A DNA stretch of 64,000 nt, taken from contig JAMYGW020000010.1 in the NCBI GenBank assembly GCA_025617375.2, positions 1,302,001-1,366,000 on the forward strand. The letters are read 5' to 3'. The notes beneath the pieces are model-generated. The model was given only the letters and a program-made list of their open reading frames with translations, was not told the origin of the DNA and did no database searches. Position 1 is the stretch's first letter. Every line of letters begins with the position of its first letter. The stretch is from Acarospora socialis. Its lineage: Eukaryota > Ascomycota > Lecanoromycetes > Acarosporales > Acarosporaceae. Both the position numbers and the translations under genes were made by a program. Positions 1 through 10,703 of this stretch are shown here, piece after piece.

Positions 1-1300
1 CGTCCGCGGCCACACGCTCGTTCCCCCCTCCATCCTCTCCCGCCTCACCATCCTCTGCGCCACCCTCCGCCAACTGCACCTCATCCTGTCCATCAGCGTC
101 TTCAGCCGCGAACTCGCGGCCCTCCGCCCGGACGCCTTCTTCGTCGACCAGTTGGCCGCGGGGATCCCCGTCCTGCGTTATTTCTGGCCGGATGTGCGCG
201 TGTTGTTCTATTGTCATTTTCCGGATTTGCTGTTAGTGAGGGGGCGGGAGGGGGCGTGGGGATGGGGGTTCGTGAAGAGGGCGTGGAGGGTGCCGTTCGA
301 TGCGGTGGAGGGGTGGGGGATGGGGTGTGCGGATCGGGTGGTGGTCAATAGTGCGTTTACGAGGGGGGTGGTGGGGAGGGTGTGGCCTGGGTTGTTGAAG
401 GGGAGGGGGGTGAGGGTTGTGTATCCTTGCGTGGATACGCGGGGCGGTGGGGAGGAGGGGAAGGGGAAGGGGAAGGGGGTCTGGAAGGGGAAGAAGGTGG
501 TTTTGAGCATCAATCGGTTCGAGCGGAAGAAGGATGTCGGGCTGGCGATTCGGGCGTTTGCGCGGTTGGGGGAGCGGGGGCGGAGTGGGGTGCGGTTGGT
601 TGTTGCCGGTGAGTCAAGTCGGGCTACGCGCCGTGTTGACCTTATGGATCCTGAAATGTGGTCATCTACAGGCGGCTACGACAATCGAATCCACGAAAAC
701 GTAGCCTATCACAACGAGCTGGTCGCGTTGGCCGAATCGCTCGGCTTGCAGTGCGCCACCACCAAGAATATCGTCACCGCCTTGAACGTCCCCGACGCCA
801 TCGAAGTCCTCTTCCTCCTCTCCGTCCCCGCGTCGCTGAAGTCCATGCTCCTCAACGCCGCCAGCGTGCTGATTTACACCCCGTCGCAAGAACACTTCGG
901 CATCGTCCCTCTGGAAGCCATGCTGGCCGGCGTGCCCGTGCTGGCGGCCAACACCGGCGGGCCGCTCGAAACGGTCGTCGATGGGCAGACGGGCTGGCTG
1001 CGGCCTGTGGACGATGTGGGGCAGTGGACGGAAGTTCTGGAGGATGTCCTGCATCGCTTGAGCGAGGAGCAGTTGATGCGGATGGGAGAGGCGGGGGGGA
1101 GGAGGGTGAGGGAGGAGTTTTCGGAGACGAAGATGGCCGAGAGGTTGGATGAGGAGATTGATGAGATAGTGGGTGCGCCAAGACAAGCAGCAGTTTCGAT
1201 ACAGGATTTGTTGTTGGCGTTGGGGGTGGGAGGGATGGTGTTGGTCGGTATTCTTGCAGTGGTCTATAGATTACTCTATCGAAATCAAACGGTTCAATAG
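1..1300 (+). CDS. ALG2: ALG2 alpha-1,3/1,6-mannosyltransferase, 5' end outside the window
   Basis: GT4-family enzyme that adds the second and third mannoses (alpha-1,3 and alpha-1,6) to the dolichol-linked N-glycan precursor on the cytosolic face of the ER. The frame is open from base 2, so the gene starts before the window. Visible blocks are RQLHLIL near the start, FYCHFPDLLL, SINRFERKKD, and the GT4 donor-site E-x7-E motif in EHFGIVPLE followed by AMLAGVPVLA. An intron is inferred at 609-671 (GTGAGT..CTACAG): removing it gives the conserved VVAGGYDNR block. It is 63 bp and stop-free, so unspliced RNA also stays in frame. The C-terminus is a hydrophobic anchor of about 20 residues followed by basic residues, as in fungal Alg2. 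Third-position base use swings between C-rich and G-rich blocks. Identification is firm; only the intron is inferred. Confidence 0.93.
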   Translation, partial: VRGHTLVPPSILSRLTILCATLRQLHLILSISVFSRELAALRPDAFFVDQLAAGIPVLRYFWPDVRVLFYCHFPDLLLVRGREGAWGWGFVKRAWRVPFDAVEGWGMGCADRVVVNSAFTRGVVGRVWPGLLKGRGVRVVYPCVDTRGGGEEGKGKGKGVWKGKKVVLSINRFERKKDVGLAIRAFARLGERGRSGVRLVVAGESSRATRRVDLMDPEMWSSTGGYDNRIHENVAYHNELVALAESLGLQCATTKNIVTALNVPDAIEVLFLLSVPASLKSMLLNAASVLIYTPSQEHFGIVPLEAMLAGVPVLAANTGGPLETVVDGQTGWLRPVDDVGQWTEVLEDVLHRLSEEQLMRMGEAGGRRVREEFSETKMAERLDEEIDEIVGAPRQAAVSIQDLLLALGVGGMVLVGILAVVYRLLYRNQTVQ

Positions 1301-1731
1301 TGTTTGTATTGGTTCTTTGGTAAAGCCTTATCCATATATTGTCATGCTGGTTTGAATTGAACGGAGAGAGTAGTCACGTGCTTACGCGACGGATCTTGTC
1401 GCGACGTCGCTTCCTATGGCGATCCATCACCGTCCTGTGGTGGAAGTCACCACTTCATTGCATTTGTTAATGGTTGCTCTTGCTCCATTAGTCTTCGGTC
1501 GCTCTGGCTACGTCAGCGAATAGCGCATTCACTCGACTTTCGTCCCAATCTGGAAAACTACCCTTCCCGGAAGGTGCGAGGACGACTTAGCGCGCGCCCT
1601 ACACTACCTCTTACAGCCGTTTCTTACAAGTCAGAAAAGCCTTGCAGTTGGCACTGTTTGATGCTTGTCGACATCAAGCATTGAACTTTCGTATAGCGCA
1701 GCGACCCAGCAAACCTACTCTACTTCCTACA
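1301..1731. other. Intergenic, ALG2 3' end to EME1 start
   Basis: About 430 bp holding the ALG2 3' UTR and the EME1 promoter and leader. The EME1 frame stays open upstream to 1642, but without an ATG. No repeat or RNA gene seen. Confidence 0.5.
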
Positions 1732-3771
1732 ATGCCTCCGCCTGAGATTATCGACCTCAGTCTAGAGACCGATGAAGAGGAACCACCATTACCTCGCCCC
1801 TTAGCGTCTGGTAATCAGAGCAAGAATGTTGCCGGTACCGACTTCGGATTTGTCGGAGATGGCGATGCTAGGGTGCATGCAGACTATTCTACGGAAGGGC
1901 AGAGGAAGAGGAGGAGGTTGAGTCCAGCGTTGCTCTCTGACGATGATGTGGAGATTGTTGAGGGCTACGTTCATACTAAGAGACGTGCGGAGGTCAGTAA
2001 GGGAGGGTCTACGTCTTTTCAGGCTTCTGCAGTGGCTACAGCACGGCAGCGGACAGAACAGAAATCGGCGTGGTCTAAAGCGATTGGTACCGGTACTAGA
2101 GTTGCTGGTTGGCACGAGATGTCGGACCCGATCATATGTACTTCATCTCCTCACCCAGATGCAATCGTCCCACGGTCTGGGCGAAAGGCGGCGAGGAAGC
2201 CGTCGGTGTCGAGTGATGACGGACTCATTGATATTGCAGATCTCCGTGGCGGGACAGGTACTCTGGCATCAAACCGAGGGCTGCAGCTATCAGCAAGGAC
2301 AGAAGCCCTTCTCTCTAGCTTGAGTGCTGGTACGGATATGAACACGAAGCTCGATTCGTCTAGGCACAGGACTTTTGATTCGCATATCGCAGGCATAAGG
2401 AAGGGGAAAGGTGGGTCACAAAGACGACGACAGCATTCGCCCTTGGAAGAAATGACAGAAGTCAGTGTGAATGTCAAGAAGAAGAGGAGGACGGAAGAAG
2501 AGAAGAAGGCTCGGGAGATCGAGAAAGAGTATAACAAACTTGAGAAGGCGGAGAAAAAGCGGCAAGAACGTGAGGAAGAGAAGGAAAGAAAGCGCTTGTT
2601 GAAGGAAGAGAAAGCACGCGAAAAAAAACTGGCTGCCGACCTAGCAGAAGTGAATAAGGTGCGGACGGACAAGAAGGTTTCAACGCCGGAGATGATTGTA
2701 GACCTTCCTCTTTCTATAGAGGGCGAGAGCGTCGATACACAGATCCGGGAGTTCTTGAAGACCCTACAGGTGGAAGCAATGACTTACAGCAGTCCGTTGC
2801 CGAACGTCATCAGGTGGCGCCGAAAAGTCACATCTCAATTCAACGAGGAACTCGATCATTGGGAGCCAATATCGCAAGAGATCAGACATGAAAGTCATGT
2901 ACTATGTCTCCTTTCCGCCAGGGAATTTGTGGATATGGCGAGCGTCAACTCGGCCGAAGTGGACGGGCAAGACCTGGAAGCGCATGTGCTGAAATTGAAG
3001 AGTAAATACGACGAGTCCACCCCAATATATCTCATCGAAGGCCTCGAAACCTGGATGCGGAAGAACAAGAACATCCGGAACCGCGCCTACCAAGCCGCCG
3101 TGCTGAGCCAGACAGACGGTCCAGAAGCGGGGGCACCTGCAGCTGGTCCCTCGAAACGCAAAAAGCCAGCAGCACAATACATCGACGAAGACATGGTAGA
3201 GGACGCCTTACTCCGGCTGCAAGTCAAGCACGGGTGTCTGATCCACCACACCGCTGTACCAGTCGAGACGGCCGAATGGGTCATCAATTTCACGCAACAC
3301 ATCTCTACAATACCCTACCGGTGATTACACCTCACTCCGCGCCTCTCACCCTTTGAACTGACTGACATCGACCAACAGGCAGCAGCGCATGAACATGGAC
3401 ACCTCATTCTGTATGGACGTCGGCCAAGTCAAGACGGGCGACGACAAAGAGGACACTTACGTCAAGATGCTCCAGGAAATCGTCCGCGTCACGGTGCCCA
3501 TAGCGTACGGCATCGCGGCACAGTACCCGACTGTCGTGGATTTAGTGCGGGGGTTTAGGAGCAAGGGACCCACTGCATTGGAAGATCTCAAGGTAATCCT
3601 ATCCTGGTCCCTCTTCGGTGGATATTGGATGGGTTGTGCTGACGGGTTTGGGTGTGGTAGAAATGTGCGAACAAGAATGGCGCGCTGTCGGATGCGAGGA
3701 TCGGTCCTGCGCTCAGTAGGAGGCTGTATAAGGTCTTTATGGGGACGGATCCGGGCTCGAATGATGTTTGA
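1732..3771 (+). CDS. EME1: EME1/Mms4, regulatory subunit of the Mus81 structure-specific endonuclease
   Basis: Non-catalytic partner of Mus81, cutting 3'-flaps, nicked Holliday junctions and stalled forks in the nucleus. Join 1732-3320, 3379-3592, 3661-3771 gives about 637 aa; introns are 58 and 68 bp. The start is the first ATG of the frame (MPPPEIIDLS), which resembles a SUMO-interacting-type IIDLSL stretch. The N-terminal 280 residues are charged and probably disordered, with a long K/E-rich coiled coil at about 275-345. The ERCC4-like fold follows: IYLIEGLETWMRK, then across intron 1 IPYRQQRMNMD and FCMDVGQVKTGDD, then across intron 2 IGPALSRRLYKVFMG at the C-terminus, the helix-hairpin-helix region typical of Eme1. 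The Mus81-type catalytic ERK motif is absent, as expected. Both junctions restore family-conserved blocks, so the model is strong. Confidence 0.9.
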
Positions 3772-4335
3772 TTGAAAGTTGTGCTGTTAATTGCGTCGTA
3801 CGTTGTACGAGTACTGTTTATAAACCCGCTTGCTGAGCGTGTAGAGCTTCCTCATCGCTGGAGCGCTTGTCTATTTGTACATACAAAACTCAAGCAGATA
3901 TTGCTTTTCTGTGGCTCTGTATAAGTACTTGGGGTTAGTGCATGGACCATAAATCACTATAGACAAATCTTTTTTAGTGGTGATACCAACTGAAAAATGG
4001 TGGAGAATACCACCCGATGAATTTGTGACCATACTACTCTTACCCACGTCCTTCAACCTCCACATATGGTCTTAGCAACCGTCAAACCGGACCAAGATGC
4101 TTTGATCACTTCATACCCGGCACAACAGGTTCAACTATGCGTCATGCTATCCTGACCTAGGCATTTCTCTTTACTGATTCTCAGGCTGCGTTAGTCAGTA
4201 CCTGCTTGGGTTCAATTAAGAACATCTTGAGAAGACAGACTGTTATCGCGGCTCTTGTGTACCATTTTCCTTCATGTCTATTCTACTTCAGAATTCATCT
4301 TCTAGTCATTATCTCTGAGCTCAACATCCCATACA
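3772..4335. other. Intergenic, EME1 to TRM12
   Basis: 564 bp with no convincing gene. It holds the EME1 3' UTR and the TRM12 promoter. The frame open from 4206 belongs to a different phase from TRM12 and is a chance extension. Confidence 0.5.
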
Positions 4336-6090
4336 ATGGACCCCCCAACCGTCCAGCTCTCCCTCCTCGTCCCCCGAAACCTCGTCAAAACCCTAAAAGA
4401 CGCATTAGGAAAACAATGCAGATTGGACAAGAGCACCAAAATAAAAGCGAACACTATGGCAAGTCCAGCGAGACGACCGGCCGACATCAGCACTCTGTCT
4501 CAATCACAGGGCAGCGGCGACACGACTACGGAAACGGAACAGGATACCTACGTTGTTCCCACCACCCTCAGCGTAAGGTACGATGCCACCCCAGACGAAC
4601 TGAAACGGGTCAAGACGGGCCTACTGAAAGAGATGGGTATGGCTCTGCACGAAGACGCTGTTCACGTCACTTTCACCAACATCACCAACACCACCACCCC
4701 TACGACCAACGCCCCATCACAACCAAAACCCAACGCCCTAACTGCCCCCATCCACGCCTGGCTGACGCACGACCTCCCGTCAACCCTCCTCGAACTCCTG
4801 CAAATCAGCATCTCCACTCTCCTCGACGCCTTCCCGACCCGCTACACCATCTACCCGCCCCTCCTGCTCCTGCCCTCAAACACCTTCACCACGCCTCCAT
4901 GGCCGACCCTCCTCGCCTCCCTCTCGCCGTCGCAGCTAGAGCCTCTCTACGCGCGTCTATGCGCCGGCCTGAAAGTCACGCACATCGCCATCAACGCGCC
5001 CATCCCCGCACATGTCCTCTCTCCCTCCCCCTCCGCCCCGCACTCCAATCATTCATCAACACCCAACCACCCAGCCAGATCCTCCGATCGCGAGACGCCC
5101 ACGTCGACAGAAAACATCCTCCGCGCCCCCACCGGCCTCCGCCCCCTTTACGGCTCCTTCGGTCCTTCCCCCTCTCTCTCCCAGACTCACGTCTCACCCA
5201 CTCCCGCCGACTTCGCCGCCGCCCTCTGGGTCTCCACGCGCCAGAACGCCATCTACCAGACCTGGGCGCCGCTGCACACCATGTTCTCGCGCGGCAACGT
5301 GTCCGAGAAGGCGCGCGTGCTGTGCTTCGCGTCGGTGCCGCTGCCGACGACTTGCTCGGAGGAGCAGCAGGAGCAGGAGCGGCGGCGGTGGGGAGGGAAG
5401 TGCACAGCGGTGGATCTGTATGCGGGGATCGGGTATTTTGTCTTCTCGTATGCGAAGAGTGAGGGGGTAGCGAGGGTGTTGGGGTGGGAGGTTAGTGGGT
5501 GGAGTGTGGAGGGGTTGCGGAGGGGGGCGCGGGGGAACGGGTGGGGGGTTAGGGTTGTTGTTGGTGGTGAGGGCGATGATGGTGAGGTGGTGGAGCGTTC
5601 GGGTTCAGATGGCTGGGAGGATGGGGGGGAGAAGATTGTTGTTTTCAGAGAGGATAACCTGAATGCGCTGAGGAGGATCCGGGGGATGAGGGAGAGGTTG
5701 CCGCCCGTCAGACATGTCAATTGCGGTTTGCTGCCTACTTCGAGGGCCAGCTGGGAGGTTGCGGTCGGCGTGCTGGACCCGGTGGAGGGCGGGTGGATCC
5801 ACGCGCACGAGAACATTGCTGTAAAGGACATCGAGAGCACAAAGGACGGGATCGTGGAGAGGTTCAGGAAACTGGTCAACGACGACAAGCGCAAAGTCGA
5901 ATGCCAGCATCTCGAGCGCGTCAAGACGTACGCTCCCGGCGTCATGCATTGCGTCCTGGACATCTACATCCCCCCCGCACCCTCCCTCACAGCCGCAGCT
6001 ACCAGTACAGCTACGAGTCCGCCACCAAGCGCACCAGCACCAGCAGACTACAATACAGTACAAAGTACGTCAGCGGATAATGCGCGATGA
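4336..6090 (+). CDS. TRM12: tRNA wybutosine-synthesising protein 2 (TYW2/Trm12)
   Basis: Transfers the alpha-amino-alpha-carboxypropyl group of S-adenosylmethionine to the imG-14 base at position 37 of tRNA-Phe, a middle step of wybutosine synthesis. Single exon of 584 aa. N-terminal hallmark is LSLLVPRNLVKTLKDALG; mid blocks are ILRAPTGLRPLYG and FSRGNVSEKARVL; the class I SAM-binding loop is DLYAGIGYFVFSYAKS at about residue 360; late blocks are HVNCGLLPTSRASWEVAV and GWIHAHENIAVKDIE. The segment before the SAM loop is rich in Pro, Ser and Thr, and about 30 residues of Ala/Pro/Thr-rich tail follow the domain. Coding-strand composition changes from C-rich to strongly G-rich near 5380. It is tail-to-tail with SSP120. 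Confidence 0.93.
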   Translation: MDPPTVQLSLLVPRNLVKTLKDALGKQCRLDKSTKIKANTMASPARRPADISTLSQSQGSGDTTTETEQDTYVVPTTLSVRYDATPDELKRVKTGLLKEMGMALHEDAVHVTFTNITNTTTPTTNAPSQPKPNALTAPIHAWLTHDLPSTLLELLQISISTLLDAFPTRYTIYPPLLLLPSNTFTTPPWPTLLASLSPSQLEPLYARLCAGLKVTHIAINAPIPAHVLSPSPSAPHSNHSSTPNHPARSSDRETPTSTENILRAPTGLRPLYGSFGPSPSLSQTHVSPTPADFAAALWVSTRQNAIYQTWAPLHTMFSRGNVSEKARVLCFASVPLPTTCSEEQQEQERRRWGGKCTAVDLYAGIGYFVFSYAKSEGVARVLGWEVSGWSVEGLRRGARGNGWGVRVVVGGEGDDGEVVERSGSDGWEDGGEKIVVFREDNLNALRRIRGMRERLPPVRHVNCGLLPTSRASWEVAVGVLDPVEGGWIHAHENIAVKDIESTKDGIVERFRKLVNDDKRKVECQHLERVKTYAPGVMHCVLDIYIPPAPSLTAAATSTATSPPPSAPAPADYNTVQSTSADNAR

Positions 6091-6179
6091 AATCCTCCGC
6101 CGCGATATCCCAGAACCGGACCCAAGACAGGACTCCTGCGATGAAGTAGAAAAGACGCGGGCGCAACGACGGCGGTGGA

Positions 6180-7190
6180 TCATGACGAGCGCCGAAACTT
6201 CTGCGGAATGTTCTGCTCGACGATGGGCATGCGGTCGAGACGCTGCTGCCGCTCGTCTTCATCCGCTTCCATGTCGTGTTTCTTGAAATGCGCAATGTCT
6301 TCGGGATGCGTGAGATCTTCCTCTTTCGTATCTATAGTCGAGTGTTACGAATTAGATGAGAGGACACACTGGACATAGACCCCAGGGAACGGTATCTGAA
6401 TGGGGGAAACGTACTCTCGTCATGAAACTTCTCGAAATGATGGATCTCGTACTCGTACTCGTCGTCGCCGTGATGTCCCGGACCCAACTACATCCCCCGA
6501 CAACACACCACCAGTCAGCCTCATCCTTAACAATGTCCCAAACACCCAACTTCCCTCCCCTCCCCCACTACCTTCCACCAACATCACCCCCTTCTTCCCA
6601 CCCCCCTCACCCTACCAGCAAAGAATCACCCCTCAGTACATACCCCACTATCCGGCAACCTCTTCCCCGCCCCCCAGCCACTCAACCACTCCCCCTTACT
6701 AACCACCCCGTCGGCATCCTCGTCGAAAATCCCCAACACCTCCTTCACGACGCGCGCTTTGCGCTCCTCGCCCACCTCCCGCAAATTCTCGTCGTCCAGG
6801 CCGTACGTGCGCCGGATCTCGTCCGCCGTCCAGGTCCCCGAGTTGTCGAAGTCGTGCAGCGCGAAGAAGGAGCCCGAGTCGTAGGTTTGGAGGTGGTGTT
6901 CTTCTGTATGTTCCGGTAAGAATGGGGAGGAGAGGTTGATTTGTGGAATTGACGGTTTGGTAGGACGTGGGGTAGGGAGTTTGGGTTTGGGTGGTTTTGC
7001 GGGTGGGGTCGAGGGGAGGGAGGAAGGGAGAGAGGGAGAGGAGAGAAATACCAGCCATGTGCCGACTGGCCCAGTCCGTCTCGGACGGCTGCATCGGTTG
7101 TTGGGCGTCGTTGGTGTGGCTGCCGTGTGCGTGGGCGGTGCTGGCGAGGGTGGATGTGAGGGTTAGGAAGAGGAGGAGGGTAGGCTGCAT
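6180..7190 (-). CDS. SSP120: Ssp120-like secretory pathway EF-hand protein
   Basis: Small soluble calcium-binding protein of the secretory pathway, reported to act with the cargo receptors Emp46/47 in yeast. Four exons on the minus strand: 7190-7052, 6903-6644, 6487-6415, 6331-6180, giving 207 aa. The first about 20 residues (MQPTLLLFLTLTSTLASTA) form a signal peptide. Exon 2 carries two EF-hand loops, beginning DFDNSGTWTADE and DEDADGVVSKGE. Exon 3 carries the conserved GPGHHGDDEYEYE block, and exon 4 the THPEDIAHFKKHD block and a basic C-terminus without HDEL. Introns are 148, 156 and 83 bp, longer than most others here. Every junction restores the frame and a family block, so the model is solid although no single frame is long. 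Confidence 0.87.
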
Positions 7191-8352
7191 CGTTGCGGGT
7201 TATGGGCGCGGTTGTGACGGCGCTCGTGGTGTGGTTGTGCGGGCGGTTGTGGTTGGATTGAGACCGGTGTTTGAGATGGAGAGGATGAGCTGTTTTGGGG
7301 AAACGAATGGAGAGGTGGAGATTATCGAGAATGAACAATATTAGACGCAAGTGAGTGTTGAGTTGGTCGTGGCAAGGAATTATAATACAATGTTTTTGCT
7401 CGTGGGCGCGGTTGTCGAAGTGGATGTGGTTCTTTCGGGTGATCTGATCAAGTCAGGGGAACATGACGTTTTCGGGCTTTTACAGGGGAGCTCGTAGAAC
7501 GGCGCCTAGTATGGTTGGCTCGACACCAGAGACTGATACTGTCTAAATACACATTCAACTCAATATTTGAAAGAGGGTCGCTTGATATATGACTTTGTCA
7601 TTGGAATTGGCTCGCTCACGTAAAAATTCCCGACGATGTACTCCGTACGGCCCGGTTACTTCTGCTCTGCCGCTACCCCTAGATTGCAGGGGAAATAAGG
7701 TACCACGATGTAAGCTTAGAACTGCGCACATCAACCGGGTAGTATGGTTGTTGACGAAGACATGTATATCTACTCCATATACCATCTAGAATGGAGTCTA
7801 TATTGCAGCAGCGTAGTTCCCACTGAGCCTGTACCAGTGCTCCAAACCACAAGGTCAGGTAGAGTACTCGATTCAAGCGGCAGGTTTTGAGACCTTCGTA
7901 GTGTCCTATTTGACGCTCAAGTAGTCCGAGCCAGAATATAACGCTATCTATCGACTTAGCTTAATAGGGGCCAATTGCGAACGCTATGGAGGTGAAGGCT
8001 TCGTCGACGTCTGCAACTGTGCTTCGTACTGTAGGGTGTCGATTGTTTAGGTAAAGGCGACAGATACCTGAATAGGGCTTCTTTTGGCGTGATGATCCAT
8101 GCCCAACAATCAGTGTATCGAGTCTCCTTGATTGGCATTTAAATTGCATAGCGTAGTCCCTTGGTAGGAAACCATATATATGGCACAGCCGGAATGATGT
8201 TTTTGGTGTTGACGGGGCAGAGCCTGACGTATAGTTCCCCGACCTTATTGAAGCTTTCTAAGTCTGCGCCGGTGATGTTGGGCTGGAATGGACGGGCCGT
8301 CTTCAATCGCCGTGATTCTGCTGCCAACTCTCTATCGAGTAGCTGTCACCGC
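7191..8352. other. Intergenic, SSP120 to LCB3 3' end
   Basis: About 1.16 kb. It contains the SSP120 promoter and the region after the LCB3 stop. Minus-strand frames between about 7961 and 8327 look mildly protein-like but break at 8139 with no convincing splice, so I do not call a gene. One TACTCCGTAC motif lies at about 7639-7648. Confidence 0.4.
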
Positions 8353-10175
8353 TCAGCTGGTCTGCGGTCTCATGCCTAACCCAAGCACCTCAAAGAGTAT
8401 AGGGTTTCCTTCCACAGCGATCCATGCAATCCCTAGTTTAATGGTCAGCTTCTCTAACCAGTTGGACCCTTAGATCATTCGAGTATCAAAGTTGCGGAGG
8501 TACTCTACCTGCATAGACAATAATCTTTGTTACCACTTCTACATCGTACCGTACCCGGGGTTTCTCGAGCCTCGAGAACATCTCTCTTTCTTCTCGTTCG
8601 TCTTCCCTCCGATCAGCACTCGCACTACGCTGCATAACGGTTGCTTCTTCTGTCGACAGGGCAAATTCATCACCAGGAGCAGAGATGATCCCCATCATTT
8701 GCTCATTAACGCTCACTTATGATTAACCAGCAATTAGTCCTTTTCCTAGACAATGAGTCGGTTGTTTTACCGTCTGAAGAAGGGACCGTCATCTGACGGC
8801 TGATGCTACTGGGCCTCTTCGGACTCGTCGCTCCTGCAGAGGACAAACTGTCCCTCCGGCGCTTGTCACGATGTGCGAGCGTTTCATAAGCATCAGCCTC
8901 AGACTGAGGACCAATGGAAATTGAACGACTCCGTCCTGGATGTCGTATCGACGTGAGGAAAGAGGGTATCTCAGAAACCGACGGAAAAACATCATCGTCC
9001 TTGAGATCCTTAGGGACCTTCTTGTACTCCCTGTCAGATGTTAGCGCTCAGACCCAAGACGATTTATCTTAGACACTCCGTACGATGCTTGCACGAAAAA
9101 TTTCCGAGGCAGACTCAGACCTAATTTCTCTATGACACGGAAGACCGGGGGTAACAGCTTCAACAGCGCTGGTTTCATTATCTCTCTCCAGGCAAATATA
9201 ATAACAACACCAATCACTATACGGGCAATAGTCTTCAACCATCCCATCTCCGCAAGTCGAAAGGGCACCGTAGCGGGGACAGGCCGATCCCAGGCAAGTC
9301 CACAGGCTGCGTAATGCCAATTACCGATTTCAGCACCAATCATAACACCGGCAAATGCGACGCTGTCATCAAAGCAAGGGCAATCGTCCGCTGGCTCGGG
9401 GTGAATCCTTACCAACACGGCAACAACGATAACAACAAGAAATAGTGCCTTTAAAGAACCGGAATAAATGAAATGATCAAATGCCTCGCCACACATGCAC
9501 TGAATGAGTGCCAAGAGCGCTCCGAGCACACTGCCGATTATGACATCGAAGAATCCGTGCATACCGCAGTATAAACGGCCAAGGATGATCGAGGTTGCGT
9601 AGCAGTAGGACAATGCCTGCAGCAGTGTTTGCATCTTGCTATGGATGACTAGATCCGGCGATTGCAGCATGAAGAGTGCATAGACTGCAACCGAGACAGC
9701 GTTTGTGGTATGTGTTGAAGGAAAGCCGTACTCTAGCGCTGCAGAACCTGACATTGTAATCCGCTGTAGCGGAGGTGAAAGTGGTCGAGGGAGGCACAGG
9801 AGGTCTTTTATGAAACCACTGAAGAACACGCCCGACGCTAGTACATGAATCATAGCCCTCGCAAAGCTAGTGTATCCGCACCAGAAGAGTACTGGTAAGA
9901 CCACCATAAAGAAGGTATGGGTTCCCAGGTTGGCCGTGACGGCAAAATAAGAATCAAGGGCTGGCGACCGCATCTTCTGCTGCATCCAGGCAAGGTAGGG
10001 TGTCTCCCACCTTATCAGAGGGATGAGCTTCTGTCGAGACTTGTAGCGCCATGCTGGTAGCTTGTTCATATCTTTTTGGGTCGCCCTGTCAGATGAGGAT
10101 GCAATTGAGATATTGCGCGTACGTACAGTGGTCTAGACTGCGGAGGCCTGCATCGAGCTTCTCCTCCCCCATCAT
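8353..10175 (-). CDS. LCB3: Sphingoid long-chain base 1-phosphate phosphatase (Lcb3/Ysr2 type)
   Basis: ER membrane phosphatase that dephosphorylates dihydrosphingosine/phytosphingosine 1-phosphate, feeding exogenous sphingoid bases into ceramide synthesis. Model 10175-10127, 10071-9084, 9030-8771, 8715-8509, 8432-8353 gives about 527 aa. PAP2 motifs are present: KDLLCLPRP, EYGFPSTHTTNA and LYCGMHGFFDVI, spread over many hydrophobic helices. After exon 2, splicing gives QASEYKKVPKDL, a family-typical junction. Exons 4 and 5 supply EKPRVRYDVEVVTKIIVYAG and a last hydrophobic helix. The first junction is the least certain: GTACGT to AAAAAG gives LDHYMNKLPAWRY, but GTACGC to GACAG also keeps frame. 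If the 55-bp intron 8716-8770 is retained, translation stops at 8706 with a 453-aa form lacking the last helix. Confidence 0.85.
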
Positions 10176-10703
10176 GGAAAGCTACTGCAACGTTCTTGCG
10201 GTTGTTACTCCATGAAGGATGAGGTCCCCACCGGGAGCTACTCATGCGCAGGAGCTCAATAAAGCGAAAACTGATTGTAAACTGACACCGAGTGTGGTGC
10301 CGAGCGTTAAGAATGTGCAAAGGAGATTAGGATAGTGTAACATCAGCCGTATAATTATAGACTTACTTTACCGCTAGTGCTTCGTAGGTGAGGCTTGATG
10401 ACTAAGAAAAGTAAATGCGGGCATTATCGCTTTCTCTGGGGTTGCTAACTTACAGAAGTGACCAAATCAAGCAACTCATGAAGAGCAGGGCCGACTCTGA
10501 CTCTGACTCTGACTCTCAACGCCACATGGTCTTTAGTACCTCTCTGCCCTACTCGTACGGAGTACCCCAGTACCTTATTAGAAGTGCCGTCCTCAAATCG
10601 CTACGGCATCCAGCAATATGAACCACTGCATCACTTACAATCCCATAGTGTTCCTGCAGTGACCACAGATACGCGCTTGTACTCAACAGATTCTGCGGGG
10701 TGG
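10176..10703. other. Intergenic between divergent LCB3 and the Ada-type gene
   Basis: About 530 bp. It contains a (GACTCT)4 microsatellite at 10493-10516 and a CGTACGGAGTACC motif at about 10554-10566. The Ada frame is open upstream to 10584 but without an ATG. Confidence 0.5.
10493..10516. repeat. (GACTCT)4 microsatellite
   Basis: Four perfect tandem copies of the hexamer GACTCT upstream of the Ada-type gene. Confidence 0.9.

Noticed and set aside
214-1186. Long minus-strand and alternative-frame ORFs across ALG2
   Set aside because: They are shadows caused by extreme GC skew of the coding strand; the plus frame carries all GT4 motifs.
4206-5462. 418-codon plus-strand ORF overlapping TRM12
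   Set aside because: Pro/His/Arg-rich composition typical of a wrong frame over C-rich codons; the 4336 frame contains the TYW2 motifs.
7961-8327. Two minus-strand ORFs downstream of LCB3 that look like one broken gene
   Set aside because: The frames meet at 8139-8149 with a stop and no donor/acceptor pair, and no family is recognised; too weak to call even a pseudogene.
8706-9030. LCB3 ending at 8706
   Set aside because: Removing a 55-bp intron continues the frame into a second charged segment and a hydrophobic helix, so the longer model is preferred; the short form is kept only as a possible isoform.
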